Below are positions 1-8,189 of a stretch of DNA of 64,000 bases, piece after piece; within the stretch, counting starts at the first letter, position 1; each line of letters starts with the position of its first letter. The stretch covers positions 1-64,000 of the forward strand of contig JAZULT010000065.1 of NCBI GenBank assembly GCA_045603225.1. The letters run 5' to 3'. The notes under the pieces are model-generated. The model was not told the DNA's origin, ran no database searches, and saw only the letters and a list, made by a program, of their open reading frames with translations. The DNA is from RGIG9115 sp045603225. Its GTDB lineage: Bacteria; Bacillota; Clostridia; UBA1381. The translations under genes and the position numbers were made by a program.

Positions 1-215
1 TAGTACATTTCAAACCGGATGAAGAAGTCATAAAGAAACGAAAATGTATAGTCGAACATCCATTTGGGACAGTTAAACGTTGGAACGATGGTTCATACCT
101 GCTTATGAAAGGTAAGATAAAAGCCACCGCTGATTTAGCGTTGTCATTTTTAGGGTACAACCTGAAAAGAGCGATAAATGTGTTGGGCGTAAAAGAAATA
201 CTGGCAAATCTCTAA
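1..215 (+). CDS. IS1182-family-like transposase, C-terminal end (partial)
   Basis: An open frame enters from the left edge (codons in phase with base 3) and stops with TAA at 213-215, giving about 70 residues. The visible part has the HPFGTVKRWNDGSYLLMKGK block and a LGYNLKRAINVLG helix, which are typical of the C-terminal end of DDE transposases of the IS1182 / DDE_Tnp_1_6 type. The catalytic residues lie outside the window, so intactness cannot be judged. Downstream DNA (about 262-294) resembles the 3' end of the dispersed repeats described below, which may matter for their origin. The call is by motif recognition. Confidence 0.8.
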   Translation, partial: VHFKPDEEVIKKRKCIVEHPFGTVKRWNDGSYLLMKGKIKATADLALSFLGYNLKRAINVLGVKEILANL

Positions 216-236
216 TGAGATTAAGCCAGTATTTTT
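200..236 (+). terminator. Hairpin overlapping transposase stop codon
   Basis: ACTGGC (200-205) pairs with GCCAGT (225-230), and AATCTC (207-212) pairs with GAGATT (217-222). ATTTTT follows. The stop codon sits in the apical loop. It is probably the transposase terminator. Confidence 0.6.
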
Positions 237-261
237 GGGTTTTCGTTTGTATACCAATTTG

Positions 262-440
262 TTAGGTTTAAAACTTGGCGTTTTCGGACGGTCTGGGGGG
301 CGTTGCTTAACACAACACCCCCGGTTTTATTTTATGTAGAATAATTTTTTGTTGGGATTTATCCTGAAATTTATGTTATTGAACTACGAATTAAGCGAAC
401 GCCCGACGTACGCGTGTACGTCGAGCGGTGAGTTTGCTTA
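262..440 (+). repeat. Degenerate, rearranged copy (D) of the dispersed structured repeat
   Basis: Three parts recall the intact repeats at 12251, 30682 and 35041, in altered order. At 262-294 there is a stretch like the repeat's 3' end (GGTTTAA, CGTTTTCGG, ACGGTCTG). At 296-322 there is a GC-rich hairpin like its 5' end (GGGGG and GTTG pairing with CAAC and CCCCC, followed by TTTTATTTT). At 392-440 there is the core: outer stem TAAGCGAAC (392-400) with GTTTGCTTA (432-440), inner stem GACGTAC (405-411) with GTACGTC (416-422), then GAGCGGTGAG. The variable hairpin of the intact copies is missing. The right edge runs over the stop codon of the minus-strand gene at 438. The relationship is inferred by eye. 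Confidence 0.6.
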
Positions 441-632
441 CTCATAATGACCAATCGGCTTGCAGCTGTCATGATACTTGTCCATACCGGAAACATATAT
501 TGTTTCATTATAAAATCCTTTGCCGCATTTTGCACACTTTTCACCCCAGTCAAATACAATTGACAGAGCATAACCAACAACAACAACGACAAAGAAAGCA
601 ACCATTAAAATGTTTTTTACCTTTTCGCTCAC
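438..632 (-). CDS. Small membrane protein with zinc-knuckle-like tail (64 aa)
   Basis: The start is taken as GTG at 632 because AGGGGGTG lies a few bases upstream on the minus strand; a longer frame reaches 716 but lacks a ribosome site and would overlap the promoter. The product has a short charged N-terminus, one hydrophobic segment (about residues 8-28, rich in V and F), then a small extracytoplasmic or cytoplasmic tail with CAKCGKGF and a later HDSC. That CxxC...HxxC layout resembles a LIM or zinc-ribbon half-knuckle. A perfect-spacing promoter lies at 666-694. The family is not recognised; a single-pass metal-binding or redox protein is possible. The stop codon falls inside a stem of the upstream repeat relic. 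Confidence 0.6.
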   Translation of the reverse strand: MSEKVKNILMVAFFVVVVVGYALSIVFDWGEKCAKCGKGFYNETIYVSGMDKYHDSCKPIGHYE

Positions 633-665
633 GTGTACACCCCCTAATTTGATTTTGTTATTGAT

Positions 666-694
666 ATTATAGCAAACGTATATTCTAAAGTCAA
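666..694 (-). promoter_or_regulatory. Sigma-A promoter for the 64-aa membrane protein
   Basis: On the minus strand TTGACT (694-689) and TATAAT (671-666) are separated by 17 bp and sit about 35 bases before the GTG start at 632. Confidence 0.75.
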
Positions 695-1025
695 CAATTT
701 TGATGAATTTCAGCATGATGCCTTATTCGTGTTATATCATTTTGGCGGATATCTCCGAAGCTGAAAAACCTACACTTTTCAAAACGTATCATAGTTAGAG
801 ATATTAAACAGTTTTGATGGTCAAGCTATGTTTTGGATTATTAAGTTTGCATAAAGAGGAAAATAATTTTTTTTGTTTTTGTTCTATTTTCAGAATTTAC
901 TGAATATAGTATTTCATAGCTGTATAACCACAAGATATTGTACTTTTTTTTGAAAAAAATTCCAAAAATGTTACGAAAAATGCTTCGAAATGCAATATAT
1001 GCGTAATAAATTTGTAATAAAAGTC
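695..1025. other. AT-rich intergenic stretch without a visible gene
   Basis: Apart from the promoters at its two ends, this stretch holds no credible reading frame, RNA gene or strong hairpin. It contains several A and T runs (about 865-960). Confidence 0.6.
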
Positions 1026-1054
1026 TTGACTTTGCAAATAAATTAATGTATAAT
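1026..1054 (+). promoter_or_regulatory. Sigma-A promoter of the G5/3D-domain gene
   Basis: TTGACT (1026-1031) and TATAAT (1049-1054) are spaced by 17 bp. The leader to the start codon at 1124 is about 60 bases and includes GAAAGGA as the ribosome binding site. Confidence 0.8.
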
Positions 1055-1123
1055 TGTATTTGTTGTAAATTATCCTGAGGAGTATGTTCCCGGGTGAAAT
1101 TTAAAACGAAAGGATTTTAACTT

Positions 1124-2233
1124 ATGCAGAAAAACACAAAAAAAATCAGAAAACTTGTGAGATCGATTCCGGCCCTTGCGATTATATTTGTAATTTGTAC
1201 AGGTGCGGTATATGACTCTGCGGGTATTGATGTTACTGTAACGGAGATAAATGAATTTGCAGGAACACAGACGCAGAATACTTTCAGAACCAGACATGAA
1301 GACGTAAACAGTCTGCTTGATGAGTTTAATATATCTGTTGGCTTGTATGACAAAATGAATATGAGAGACGAAAATACGGTTGTTAACGGAGACGAGATAG
1401 TTATACGCAAAGGCGTAGGTATCTCGGTTACTGCTGACGGAACGTTGACGGCAATGTCGACAACAAATGCGGTTGTAGCTGATGCGTTGGTTGAAAACGG
1501 ATATTTTCTGGATGAATATGATTATACAGTTCCGGCACTTGATACTCCTGTGACTGAAAATATGAATATTACTGTTGTGCGTGTTGAACCGGTTACGGAA
1601 ACACATGATGAGACAGTACCTTTTGAAACTGTTTATAAAAATGACAGTACACTGTACGAGGGAGAACAGCAGACTTCTGTAAAAGGCGTTAATGGTGTTA
1701 TCAGAATAACAGAGGATGTTGTATATGAAAACGGTACAGAGGTTTCAAGAGCAGAATCCTTTAGAGAAACAGTTACCGAAAAGGTTGATGAAGTTATTCT
1801 TAAAGGAACGAAGAAGAAAGAAACTCCCAAAAAGGAAGTAAAGAAAGTAGTAAAAAAAGAAACAGCAAAGAATTCCGGCAAATCTGAAAATAAATCAGCA
1901 AAAAGCACCGGTACAAGCGGAGGAACAACTCCTTCCGGACTTAATTATTCTAAAAAAATGTCAATGACAGCAACTGCATATTCAGCATTTAAAAAGGGAG
2001 GCGGTTATGGAATTACCGCGTCCGGCAGAACTGCAAAATACGGAGTTGTTGCTGTTGACCCGAAGGTAATTCCGCTCGGAACAAATCTTTATGTTGAAGG
2101 TTACGGATATGCCATTGCGGCAGATACAGGCGGAGCTATAAAGGGAAATAAAATAGACCTTTGTTTTGAAAAACCAAACAGTGAACTTATGGCGTTCGGA
2201 AGACAGACTGTTACTGTATATATACTGAATTGA
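1124..2233 (+). CDS. Secreted G5/DUF348 and 3D domain protein (YabE/Rpf-like)
   Basis: A 369-residue exported protein with a basic N-terminus and a hydrophobic signal or anchor segment (about residues 14-33). It continues with ubiquitin-like DUF348 repeats (about 35-150, including the VVNGDEIVIRKG stretch), a G5 domain (about 155-230), a lysine-rich low-complexity linker (about 230-270), and a C-terminal 3D domain with MTATAYS, TASGRTAKYGVVAVDP, the DTGGAIKG triad and KIDLCF. In Bacillus YabE-type proteins the 3D domain is a lytic transglycosylase-like fold acting on peptidoglycan during growth or spore resuscitation. The architecture is complete and the length usual for the family. It has its own promoter and a terminator-like hairpin, so it is probably monocistronic. 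Function in wall remodelling is inferred from the family. Confidence 0.88.
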   Translation: MQKNTKKIRKLVRSIPALAIIFVICTGAVYDSAGIDVTVTEINEFAGTQTQNTFRTRHEDVNSLLDEFNISVGLYDKMNMRDENTVVNGDEIVIRKGVGISVTADGTLTAMSTTNAVVADALVENGYFLDEYDYTVPALDTPVTENMNITVVRVEPVTETHDETVPFETVYKNDSTLYEGEQQTSVKGVNGVIRITEDVVYENGTEVSRAESFRETVTEKVDEVILKGTKKKETPKKEVKKVVKKETAKNSGKSENKSAKSTGTSGGTTPSGLNYSKKMSMTATAYSAFKKGGGYGITASGRTAKYGVVAVDPKVIPLGTNLYVEGYGYAIAADTGGAIKGNKIDLCFEKPNSELMAFGRQTVTVYILN

Positions 2234-2235
2234 TG

Positions 2236-2272
2236 AAAAGGGGCTGTTGCATTCTTCGCTGCAGCCTCTTTT
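2236..2272 (+). terminator. Terminator after the 3D-domain gene
   Basis: AGGGGCTG (2239-2246) pairs with CAGCCTCT (2262-2269) and is followed by a short T run. The same GGGGCTGTTGC arm recurs at the end of the dispersed repeats. Confidence 0.65.
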
Positions 2273-2297
2273 GAGTGTTACGAAAGGAAGAAAGACT

Positions 2298-3017
2298 ATG
2301 GGAATTTTCCAAAAAAAAGTGTTAATTACCGGCGGAAGCCGTGGAATAGGAAAAGAGTGTGTGAAAAAGTTTTCTCAAAACGGATACAAAGTATTTTTCA
2401 CATATCTGAGAAGTTCGGAAGAAGCTGAAAGGCTTTCACGTGAGACGGGAGCGATTGCAATTAAATGCGATGTTTCAAAAGCGGAGGACGTGGAAAATCT
2501 TGCGAATGAAATCAGCAAGCATAGCTGTTCGATTGACTGCATAGTTAATAATGCAGGTATCGCACAGCAAAAATTGTTTACCGATATAAGTGAAGACGAA
2601 TGGGATAATATGTTTAATGTCAATATGAAAAGCATGTTCCTTGTGACAAGAAAATTTGTGAAAGGTATGATAAACAATCATTCCGGCAGTATTGTCAATA
2701 TATCGTCAATATGGGGATTGTCCGGTGGGAGCTGTGAAGTTCATTACTCTGCTTCAAAAGCAGCTGTAATCGGATTTACTCATGCTCTTTCAGATGAACT
2801 CGGACCTTCGGGAATAAGAGTTAACTGTGTTGCTCCGGGAGTAATAGATACTGATATGAACAGTCATCTTGAAAAAGAAGATTTTGAAGTTCTCTCAGAA
2901 GATACTCCGCTTCACAGAATAGGTTCTCCTGAGGAAGTGGCGGATGCTGTATATTATCTATCAGACAGCGGCTCTTTTATAACAGGAGAGATTATAAAGG
3001 TAAGCGGTGGATTTTAA
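2298..3017 (+). CDS. SDR-family NAD(P)-dependent oxidoreductase (FabG/YmfI-like)
   Basis: The start is ATG 2298, preceded by GAAAGGAAG; an upstream in-frame start at 2247 lies in the preceding terminator and is rejected. The 239-residue product is a classical short-chain dehydrogenase: TGGSRGIG cofactor loop (about 10-17), NNAG (about 88), a catalytic Ser in NISSIWG (about 137-140), and YSASK (Tyr about 149, Lys about 153). The NNAGIAQQKLFTDI and SCEVHYSASK signatures match the Clostridia group often labelled EF-P 5-aminopentanone reductase (YmfI), which finishes a modification of elongation factor P in Bacillus. A 3-oxoacyl-ACP reductase role is the alternative. No efp gene is nearby. A hairpin terminator follows. 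Confidence 0.85.
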   Translation: MGIFQKKVLITGGSRGIGKECVKKFSQNGYKVFFTYLRSSEEAERLSRETGAIAIKCDVSKAEDVENLANEISKHSCSIDCIVNNAGIAQQKLFTDISEDEWDNMFNVNMKSMFLVTRKFVKGMINNHSGSIVNISSIWGLSGGSCEVHYSASKAAVIGFTHALSDELGPSGIRVNCVAPGVIDTDMNSHLEKEDFEVLSEDTPLHRIGSPEEVADAVYYLSDSGSFITGEIIKVSGGF

Positions 3018-3028
3018 AAATGAATATG

Positions 3029-3062
3029 TATGATTTCCCGTTCTGCGGGAAATCATATTTTT
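3029..3062 (+). terminator. Rho-independent terminator after the SDR gene
   Basis: TATGATTTCCCG (3029-3040) pairs perfectly with CGGGAAATCATA (3046-3057) around a 5-base loop, followed by TTTTT. Confidence 0.9.
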
Positions 3063-3139
3063 AAGTATAATTTGTTGATTTTAGGAAGAAAATGTCAATA
3101 TGTACAAAATGATGACGACAAATTTATCTAATAATGGTA

Positions 3140-3168
3140 TTTACTAACAAAGCTTTTTGTGGTATAAT
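3140..3168 (+). promoter_or_regulatory. Promoter of the glycogen operon
   Basis: TTTACT (3140-3145) and TATAAT (3163-3168) are spaced by 17 bp, about 34 bases upstream of the glgB start. Confidence 0.65.
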
Positions 3169-3201
3169 ATGTATATATATTAATTCATTGGGGGATTATC
3201 A

Positions 3202-5130
3202 ATGTCGAAACAGACAACAGATACAAATGAAAATTATTCCATCTCTGAATTTCAGACTTACCTGTTTAATACAGGCAAGAATTATCAATCTTATAAAATG
3301 TTTGGTTCACATGAAATAATTATAAAAAACAAAAAAATGTACAGATTTTCAGTCTGGGCTCCGAATGCTGATGCCGTGGCGGTTGTCGGGGAGTTTAATG
3401 CCTGGAATGAAAACGGTTTTTATCTCGAAAAAATTCATGAGTCGGGAATATGGTGCGGTCTTTTTGAAAATGTGCAGAAGGGTCAGTTCTACAAATACCG
3501 TATTACCGATAAAAAGGGAAACATTCACGACAAAGCAGATCCTTATGCTTTTTATTCCGAGCTTCGTCCCGGAACAGCTTCAGCTGTATACGGTCTTAAT
3601 TCTTACAAATGGACAGACGGTGCTTTTCTAAAACAGCGCTGTAAACATAATACAATCGCAAATCCCATTAATATTTATGAGGTCCATGCCGGAAGCTGGA
3701 GAATCCATGAAGACGGCTCCTTTTACAGTTACAAAGAATTGGCAGACTCGCTTGTTCCTTATGTAAAAAATATGGGTTATACTCATATTGAGCTCATGCC
3801 TGTGTCGGAATATCCTTATGACGGTTCGTGGGGATATCAGGTTACAGGTTACTTTGCGCCGACGTCAAGATACGGAACACCGGAGGAATTGAAGTATTTT
3901 ATTGATAAATGCCATAAAAACGGCATATATGTAATAATGGACTGGGTTCCGGCTCATTTTCCGAGAGATGCTCACGGATTGAGAATGTTTGACGGTGCTC
4001 CGCTTTATGAATATGGCGATCCGAGAATGGGTGAGCATAAAGACTGGGGGACAATGGTGTTCGATTATGGCAGAGACGGTGTTATTTCGTTTTTGTTGTC
4101 ATCTGCATATTACTGGGCATCGGAATTTCATTTTGACGGTCTGAGAGTTGATGCGGTTTCCAGTATGCTCTACAGAGATTATTCAAGAAATGACGGTGAG
4201 TGGATTGCAAATCAGTATGGCGGTAACGGAAATCTCGAAGCTATGGAGTTTTTTAAAACGCTGAACACTGCAATGCAGGAAGACTTCCCGGGATTTCTTA
4301 TGATTGCTGAAGAGTCTACAGCATGGCCAAAGGTAACACATCCTGTACCGGAAGACGGATTGAATTTTTCGTTCAAGTGGAACATGGGCTGGATGAATGA
4401 CAGTCTCAGATATGTTTCTATGGATCCCTATTTCAGAAAAGATAACCACTCGCTTCTTACATTTCTTATGATGTATGCATATTCGGAGAAATATATTCTT
4501 CCGTTATCGCATGATGAAGTGGTTCACGGCAAAAAATCACTTATTGACAAATGCTTTGGAAGCTATGAAGAAAAATTCGATGCTTACAAGACTTTCCTTG
4601 GATATTATATGACAATACCGGGGAAGAAGCTTATGTTTATGGGCGGTGAGTTCGGACAATTTCTTGAATGGAGATTCGATGAACAGCTCGAATGGAATGT
4701 TCTTGAAGAGGACAGGCACAAAAAACTTCAGAAATATGTTGCGGATTTAAATAAGCTCTATGCTTCAAATAATGCACTCTGGAAAAATGATGACAGCTGG
4801 AAGGGATTCAGGTGGATAAACGAATGTGACAATGAAAATTCCGTGATTTCGTACATGAGAATGGGGACGAAAAAAGGTGATTTTCTGATTGTGGCAGCGA
4901 ATTTTACTCCGATAGACAGACCGGTCTATAAGCTTGGAGTTCCGACAGGCGGAACGTACAAAACGATTATTGCTTCTGACAGTAAAAAGTACGGCGGAAA
5001 AAGAACAAGAAGTGCAACGTATAAGGCTCAGAAAATGCAGTATTCGGATATGGATTATACAATTGAGGTTTCCATACCCGGAAATACGGTGCTTATTATC
5101 GGGAAATCTACTCCCGAATTGAAAAAATAA
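3202..5130 (+). CDS. glgB: 1,4-alpha-glucan branching enzyme GlgB
   Basis: A 642-residue GH13 enzyme that cuts alpha-1,4 glucan and re-attaches the piece in alpha-1,6 linkage, making the branches of cytoplasmic glycogen. An N-terminal CBM48-like module (about 45-130, RFSVWAPNADAVAVVGEFN) precedes the catalytic barrel with DWVPAHFPRD, GLRVDAV (nucleophile Asp317), MIAEEST (acid/base Glu370) and LSHDEV (Asp438). The spacings 53 and 121 equal those between the E. coli residues Asp405, Glu458 and Asp526, so the active site is intact. The start at 3202 has GGGGGAT just upstream; an overlapping frame at 3134 is not coding. glgC follows after 29 bases, so the genes are probably co-transcribed. Confidence 0.97.
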   Translation: MSKQTTDTNENYSISEFQTYLFNTGKNYQSYKMFGSHEIIIKNKKMYRFSVWAPNADAVAVVGEFNAWNENGFYLEKIHESGIWCGLFENVQKGQFYKYRITDKKGNIHDKADPYAFYSELRPGTASAVYGLNSYKWTDGAFLKQRCKHNTIANPINIYEVHAGSWRIHEDGSFYSYKELADSLVPYVKNMGYTHIELMPVSEYPYDGSWGYQVTGYFAPTSRYGTPEELKYFIDKCHKNGIYVIMDWVPAHFPRDAHGLRMFDGAPLYEYGDPRMGEHKDWGTMVFDYGRDGVISFLLSSAYYWASEFHFDGLRVDAVSSMLYRDYSRNDGEWIANQYGGNGNLEAMEFFKTLNTAMQEDFPGFLMIAEESTAWPKVTHPVPEDGLNFSFKWNMGWMNDSLRYVSMDPYFRKDNHSLLTFLMMYAYSEKYILPLSHDEVVHGKKSLIDKCFGSYEEKFDAYKTFLGYYMTIPGKKLMFMGGEFGQFLEWRFDEQLEWNVLEEDRHKKLQKYVADLNKLYASNNALWKNDDSWKGFRWINECDNENSVISYMRMGTKKGDFLIVAANFTPIDRPVYKLGVPTGGTYKTIIASDSKKYGGKRTRSATYKAQKMQYSDMDYTIEVSIPGNTVLIIGKSTPELKK

Positions 5131-5159
5131 ATATATATTAAAGGTAGGAGAGATGATTT

Positions 5160-6368
5160 ATGAAGCCAAAAAAATGTGTGGCTATGATCCTTGCCGGTGG
5201 GCAGGGAAGCCGTCTTGGCGCACTTACGAAAAATGTAGCAAAGCCGGCGGTTCCGTTTGGCGGTAAATACAGAATTATTGATTTTCCGCTTTCAAACTGT
5301 GTTCATTCCGGTATTGATACGGTGGGTGTTCTCACTCAGTATCAGCCGCTTGAACTAAATACTTATATAGGAAACGGTATTCCGTGGGACTTGAGCAGAA
5401 ATGATGGGGGAGTATATGTTCTGCCGCCGTACCAGAGTGCAACAGCCGGGGAATGGTACAAGGGAACTGCGAATGCGATTTATCAGAATCTTGTATTTCT
5501 CGATAATTTCAATCCGAAAAATGTCCTTATCCTTTCGGGAGACCACATTTATAAAATGGATTATGCGAAGATGCTCAAAGCTCACAAGAAATCAGGAGCA
5601 GCGGCAACTATTGCGGTTATGCCTGTGCCTTGGGATGAAGCAAGCCGTTTCGGTATTATGAATGTTGATGAAAACGGACTCATCACAGAGTTTGAGGAAA
5701 AACCTAAGGAACCTAAGAGTAATCTTGCATCCATGGGTATATATATATTTAACTATGAAATACTTAAAAAATATCTTGAAGAGGATGAACTTGATCCTGA
5801 TTCATCAAACGATTTCGGAAAAAATATAATTCCGGCTATGCTCGGAAATAATGAAAAAATGATGAGCTTCAGCTTTGACGGATACTGGAAAGATGTCGGA
5901 ACTGTGCAGAGCCTGTGGGAAGCAAATATGGATTTAATTGATAATCCGCCAAAATTTGACCTTGCAGATGATAAGTGGACTATTTATTCACGAAATTCAA
6001 CACGTATGCCGCATTTTGTAGGTAAGAATGCGGAGGTTGTGTCAGGTACTGTTGCAGAAGGATGTGAAATTTACGGGAAGGTAGAGCACAGCATATTGTT
6101 TGAATCTGTAATAGTAGGAAAAGGAAGTAAAATAACCGATTCTGTTATTATGCACGGTGCTGTTATAGGTGAGAATGTTACGATTTCAAAGGCGATTATA
6201 GGCCCTGATGTAGTAATTAAAGACGGTGCTGTAATAGGCAGTAAAGATGAAAATGCAGACAAAACATACGTATCAGCTATGTGTACCCATGACCTTGTAT
6301 TGGTTGAAGGCGGTGCAGTTGTAGAAGAAAACAAAGTGATAGCCTGCGGCTCCATGATTGAAGCTTAA
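5160..6368 (+). CDS. glgC: Glucose-1-phosphate adenylyltransferase GlgC
   Basis: A 402-residue ADP-glucose pyrophosphorylase that makes ADP-glucose from ATP and glucose-1-phosphate, the committed step of glycogen synthesis. It has the GGQGSRLG nucleotide loop near residue 13, YRIIDFPLSNC, the SGDHIYKMDY block, FEEKPKEP, and a C-terminal left-handed beta-helix of hexapeptide repeats (about 290-400). GGTAGGAGAG precedes the start. In Firmicutes the active enzyme is often a GlgC-GlgD heteromer, and glgD follows here. Confidence 0.97.
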   Translation: MKPKKCVAMILAGGQGSRLGALTKNVAKPAVPFGGKYRIIDFPLSNCVHSGIDTVGVLTQYQPLELNTYIGNGIPWDLSRNDGGVYVLPPYQSATAGEWYKGTANAIYQNLVFLDNFNPKNVLILSGDHIYKMDYAKMLKAHKKSGAAATIAVMPVPWDEASRFGIMNVDENGLITEFEEKPKEPKSNLASMGIYIFNYEILKKYLEEDELDPDSSNDFGKNIIPAMLGNNEKMMSFSFDGYWKDVGTVQSLWEANMDLIDNPPKFDLADDKWTIYSRNSTRMPHFVGKNAEVVSGTVAEGCEIYGKVEHSILFESVIVGKGSKITDSVIMHGAVIGENVTISKAIIGPDVVIKDGAVIGSKDENADKTYVSAMCTHDLVLVEGGAVVEENKVIACGSMIEA

Positions 6369-6413
6369 AATGATGATTAATGTGCTGCGGCACGGGAAGG
6401 AATGATTGGAATT

Positions 6414-7529
6414 ATGATAGATGCAATGGGAATTATTCTTGCGGGAAACCAGACTATAGCTCCCGTAACTGATATAAGATCTGTATCTGCTCTGCCTGTT
6501 GCAGGAAGCTACAGACTGATAGATTTTGTATTGTCAAACATGGCAAATGCAGGAATGACAAATGTTGGTGTTGTTACTTCTTCTAACTATACATCACTTA
6601 TGGATCACATTAAATCCGGTAAACCATGGGATCTTGACAGAAAAGAGGGAGGACTCAATCTGCTTCCGCCAAATATGCAGAAGGCAAAATATGGAATGCT
6701 TCGCGGTGATATAGATATTCTTGACGGTGTGTATGAGTATATTTCAAGAAGCAAACAGACATATGTAATACTGTCTCTCGGAACAAGTATTTATAATATA
6801 GATTTTGAAGAGGTTCTTGAATATCACATAGACACTCAGGCAGATGTGACTGTTATATATAAGGATATGCCTGAACTCAGTGACAGTGAGCTTTCGAGAT
6901 TTACGCTTCTTCAGCTTGATGAGGAAAAAAGAGTTACCGATATAGAGATTCAGCCGTATTATCCGAAAAGCTCGTCAACCGGACTCGATGTATATATAAT
7001 GGAAAAAGCTTTGCTGTGCAGTATTCTTGATGAATGCAGTGCTCGTGGTGACCATGACCTGATGAAGGATGCTATAATCAAAAAGCTTAGTGCGCTCCGC
7101 GTGTACGGATTTGAACATAAGGGGTATACAGATAAAATAGATACACTCAAATCGTATTATAAAAATAATATGATTTTCCTTGACAGTAGCATAAGAAACG
7201 ATTTGTTTAATAAGGAAAATCCTGTGTATACAAAGACAAAGGACCGTGCACCTGCAAAGTACGGAAGTAAGGCTGTTGTAGAAAATTCTTTTATTTCCGA
7301 CGGTTGCGTAATTGACGGAACGGTTGAAAACTGCATACTTTCGAGAGGAGTAAAAATAGAAGAGGGTGCGGTTGTTAAAAATTCAGTGATTATGCAGAAT
7401 TCAACTATTTGTAAGGATGCGTATCTTGACCATGTAATATTTGATAAAGAAGTATGCGTAAGTGAAGGACGTAAGCTTATCGGTCAGGACAGTTATCCGC
7501 TTGCTATAGAAAAGGGCGGTAAAATCTGA
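6414..7529 (+). CDS. glgD: Glycogen biosynthesis protein GlgD (GlgC paralogue)
   Basis: The start is chosen at ATG 6414 (MIDAMGIILAG), matching the usual GlgD N-terminus. The upstream ATG 6402 directly abuts its GGAAGGA ribosome site and is less likely; the choice is uncertain. The 371-residue product is homologous to GlgC (YRLIDFVLSNMANAG, C-terminal hexapeptide repeats) but lacks the GGxGxRL pyrophosphorylase loop. This fits the known role of GlgD as a largely non-catalytic partner that modulates GlgC in Firmicutes. It lies directly downstream of glgC. glgA and glgP are not in this window. Confidence 0.92.
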   Translation: MIDAMGIILAGNQTIAPVTDIRSVSALPVAGSYRLIDFVLSNMANAGMTNVGVVTSSNYTSLMDHIKSGKPWDLDRKEGGLNLLPPNMQKAKYGMLRGDIDILDGVYEYISRSKQTYVILSLGTSIYNIDFEEVLEYHIDTQADVTVIYKDMPELSDSELSRFTLLQLDEEKRVTDIEIQPYYPKSSSTGLDVYIMEKALLCSILDECSARGDHDLMKDAIIKKLSALRVYGFEHKGYTDKIDTLKSYYKNNMIFLDSSIRNDLFNKENPVYTKTKDRAPAKYGSKAVVENSFISDGCVIDGTVENCILSRGVKIEEGAVVKNSVIMQNSTICKDAYLDHVIFDKEVCVSEGRKLIGQDSYPLAIEKGGKI

Positions 7530-7531
7530 GT

Positions 7532-8014
7532 ATGAATAATAAACGAATGAGAAACACGATAAAGTTAATTGTAATGTTATGTATCGCAGTCTTTATGATT
7601 ACAGGCTGTGATGCGACTGACGGAAAAATTAATAGTCCGTCAGATATGAATCTTGTTTTAGAAGAGCAGCTTGAGAAAAATGATGAGGCTGCGGAAAAGG
7701 CGACAGCTGAGCCTGAGGTTGCGCAGACGTCTGAGCCGACTCCGGTGGTGACACCTGAACCGACACCTGAACCAACTCCTGAGTCTACACCGATAGTGAC
7801 ACCTGAACCTGTTCCTGTAGTAACGGCAGAACCGACACAGATACCTGCTCCGGTTGTTGAAAATGAAACCTCGGAGAAGACGGTGTATGTTGGAAAAACA
7901 GGCACAAAATATCACAAGCAATCTTGCCGTACATTGAAAAACGGTGGATTTCCGATGTCTCTCAGCGAGGCACTTGAAGAAGGAAGAGAAGCGTGTAAGG
8001 TGTGTGGCGGATAA
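7532..8014 (+). CDS. Lipoprotein with PEPT-rich linker and Ada-like YHxxxC...C domain
   Basis: A 160-residue protein starting two bases after glgD. It has a lipoprotein signal (hydrophobic core then ITGC, lipid-modified Cys about residue 26), a long linker of TPEPTP and PEPV repeats (about 55-115), and a C-terminal mini-domain GTKYHKQSCRTL...EACKVCGG. That domain, with a His and three Cys spaced as in the small metal-binding tail of secreted nucleases and Ada-like zinc modules, probably binds zinc. The linker suggests it reaches through the cell wall. Its presence at the end of the glycogen operon may be fortuitous. A strong terminator follows. Confidence 0.82.
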   Translation: MNNKRMRNTIKLIVMLCIAVFMITGCDATDGKINSPSDMNLVLEEQLEKNDEAAEKATAEPEVAQTSEPTPVVTPEPTPEPTPESTPIVTPEPVPVVTAEPTQIPAPVVENETSEKTVYVGKTGTKYHKQSCRTLKNGGFPMSLSEALEEGREACKVCGG

Positions 8015-8045
8015 CTAAATCGCTTTTAGTGTTGTTTGGACTAAA

Positions 8046-8091
8046 AAAGAGACTGTTTGAAATTTAAAAAATTCAGACAGTCTCTTTGTTT
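8046..8091 (+). terminator. Terminator of the glycogen operon
   Basis: AAAGAGACTGTTTGAA (8046-8061) pairs with TTCAGACAGTCTCTTT (8072-8087), followed by a T-rich tail. A-rich DNA on the left side could let it act in both directions. Confidence 0.9.
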
Positions 8092-8130
8092 TGTTGGGAA
8101 TATTTTAAAAAAAATATGGAATATATTATG

Positions 8131-8159
8131 TTGACAACTTAGTTAATATATGTTATAAT
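8131..8159 (+). promoter_or_regulatory. Consensus sigma-A promoter of the DMT transporter gene
   Basis: TTGACA (8131-8136) and TATAAT (8154-8159) are spaced by exactly 17 bp, 30 bases before the start codon at 8190. Confidence 0.9.
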
Positions 8160-8189
8160 ATTTTGTAAATGTTTTTTGGGGGATAAGTA

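Noticed and set aside
371..652. Frames overlapping the 64-aa membrane protein gene
   Set aside because: Both the minus-strand 76-residue and plus-strand 74-residue frames lack ribosome sites and recognisable features; the 64-residue frame has both.
1055..1123. c-di-AMP (ydaO) riboswitch before the 3D-domain gene
   Set aside because: Such switches often precede wall hydrolase genes, but the leader here is only about 60 bases and lacks the paired core.
1070..1606. Antisense frames over the 3D-domain gene
   Set aside because: Composition is unlike other proteins here, and the real gene on the plus strand has a promoter, ribosome site and intact domains.
3134..3319. Small plus-strand frame overlapping the start of glgB
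   Set aside because: It is an out-of-frame shadow that covers the promoter of the glycogen operon.
7504..7905. Antisense frame opposite the PEPT-rich lipoprotein
   Set aside because: It is the mirror of a low-complexity Pro/Thr/Glu linker (Gly/Val/Ser repeats), has no ribosome site and overlaps a well-supported gene.
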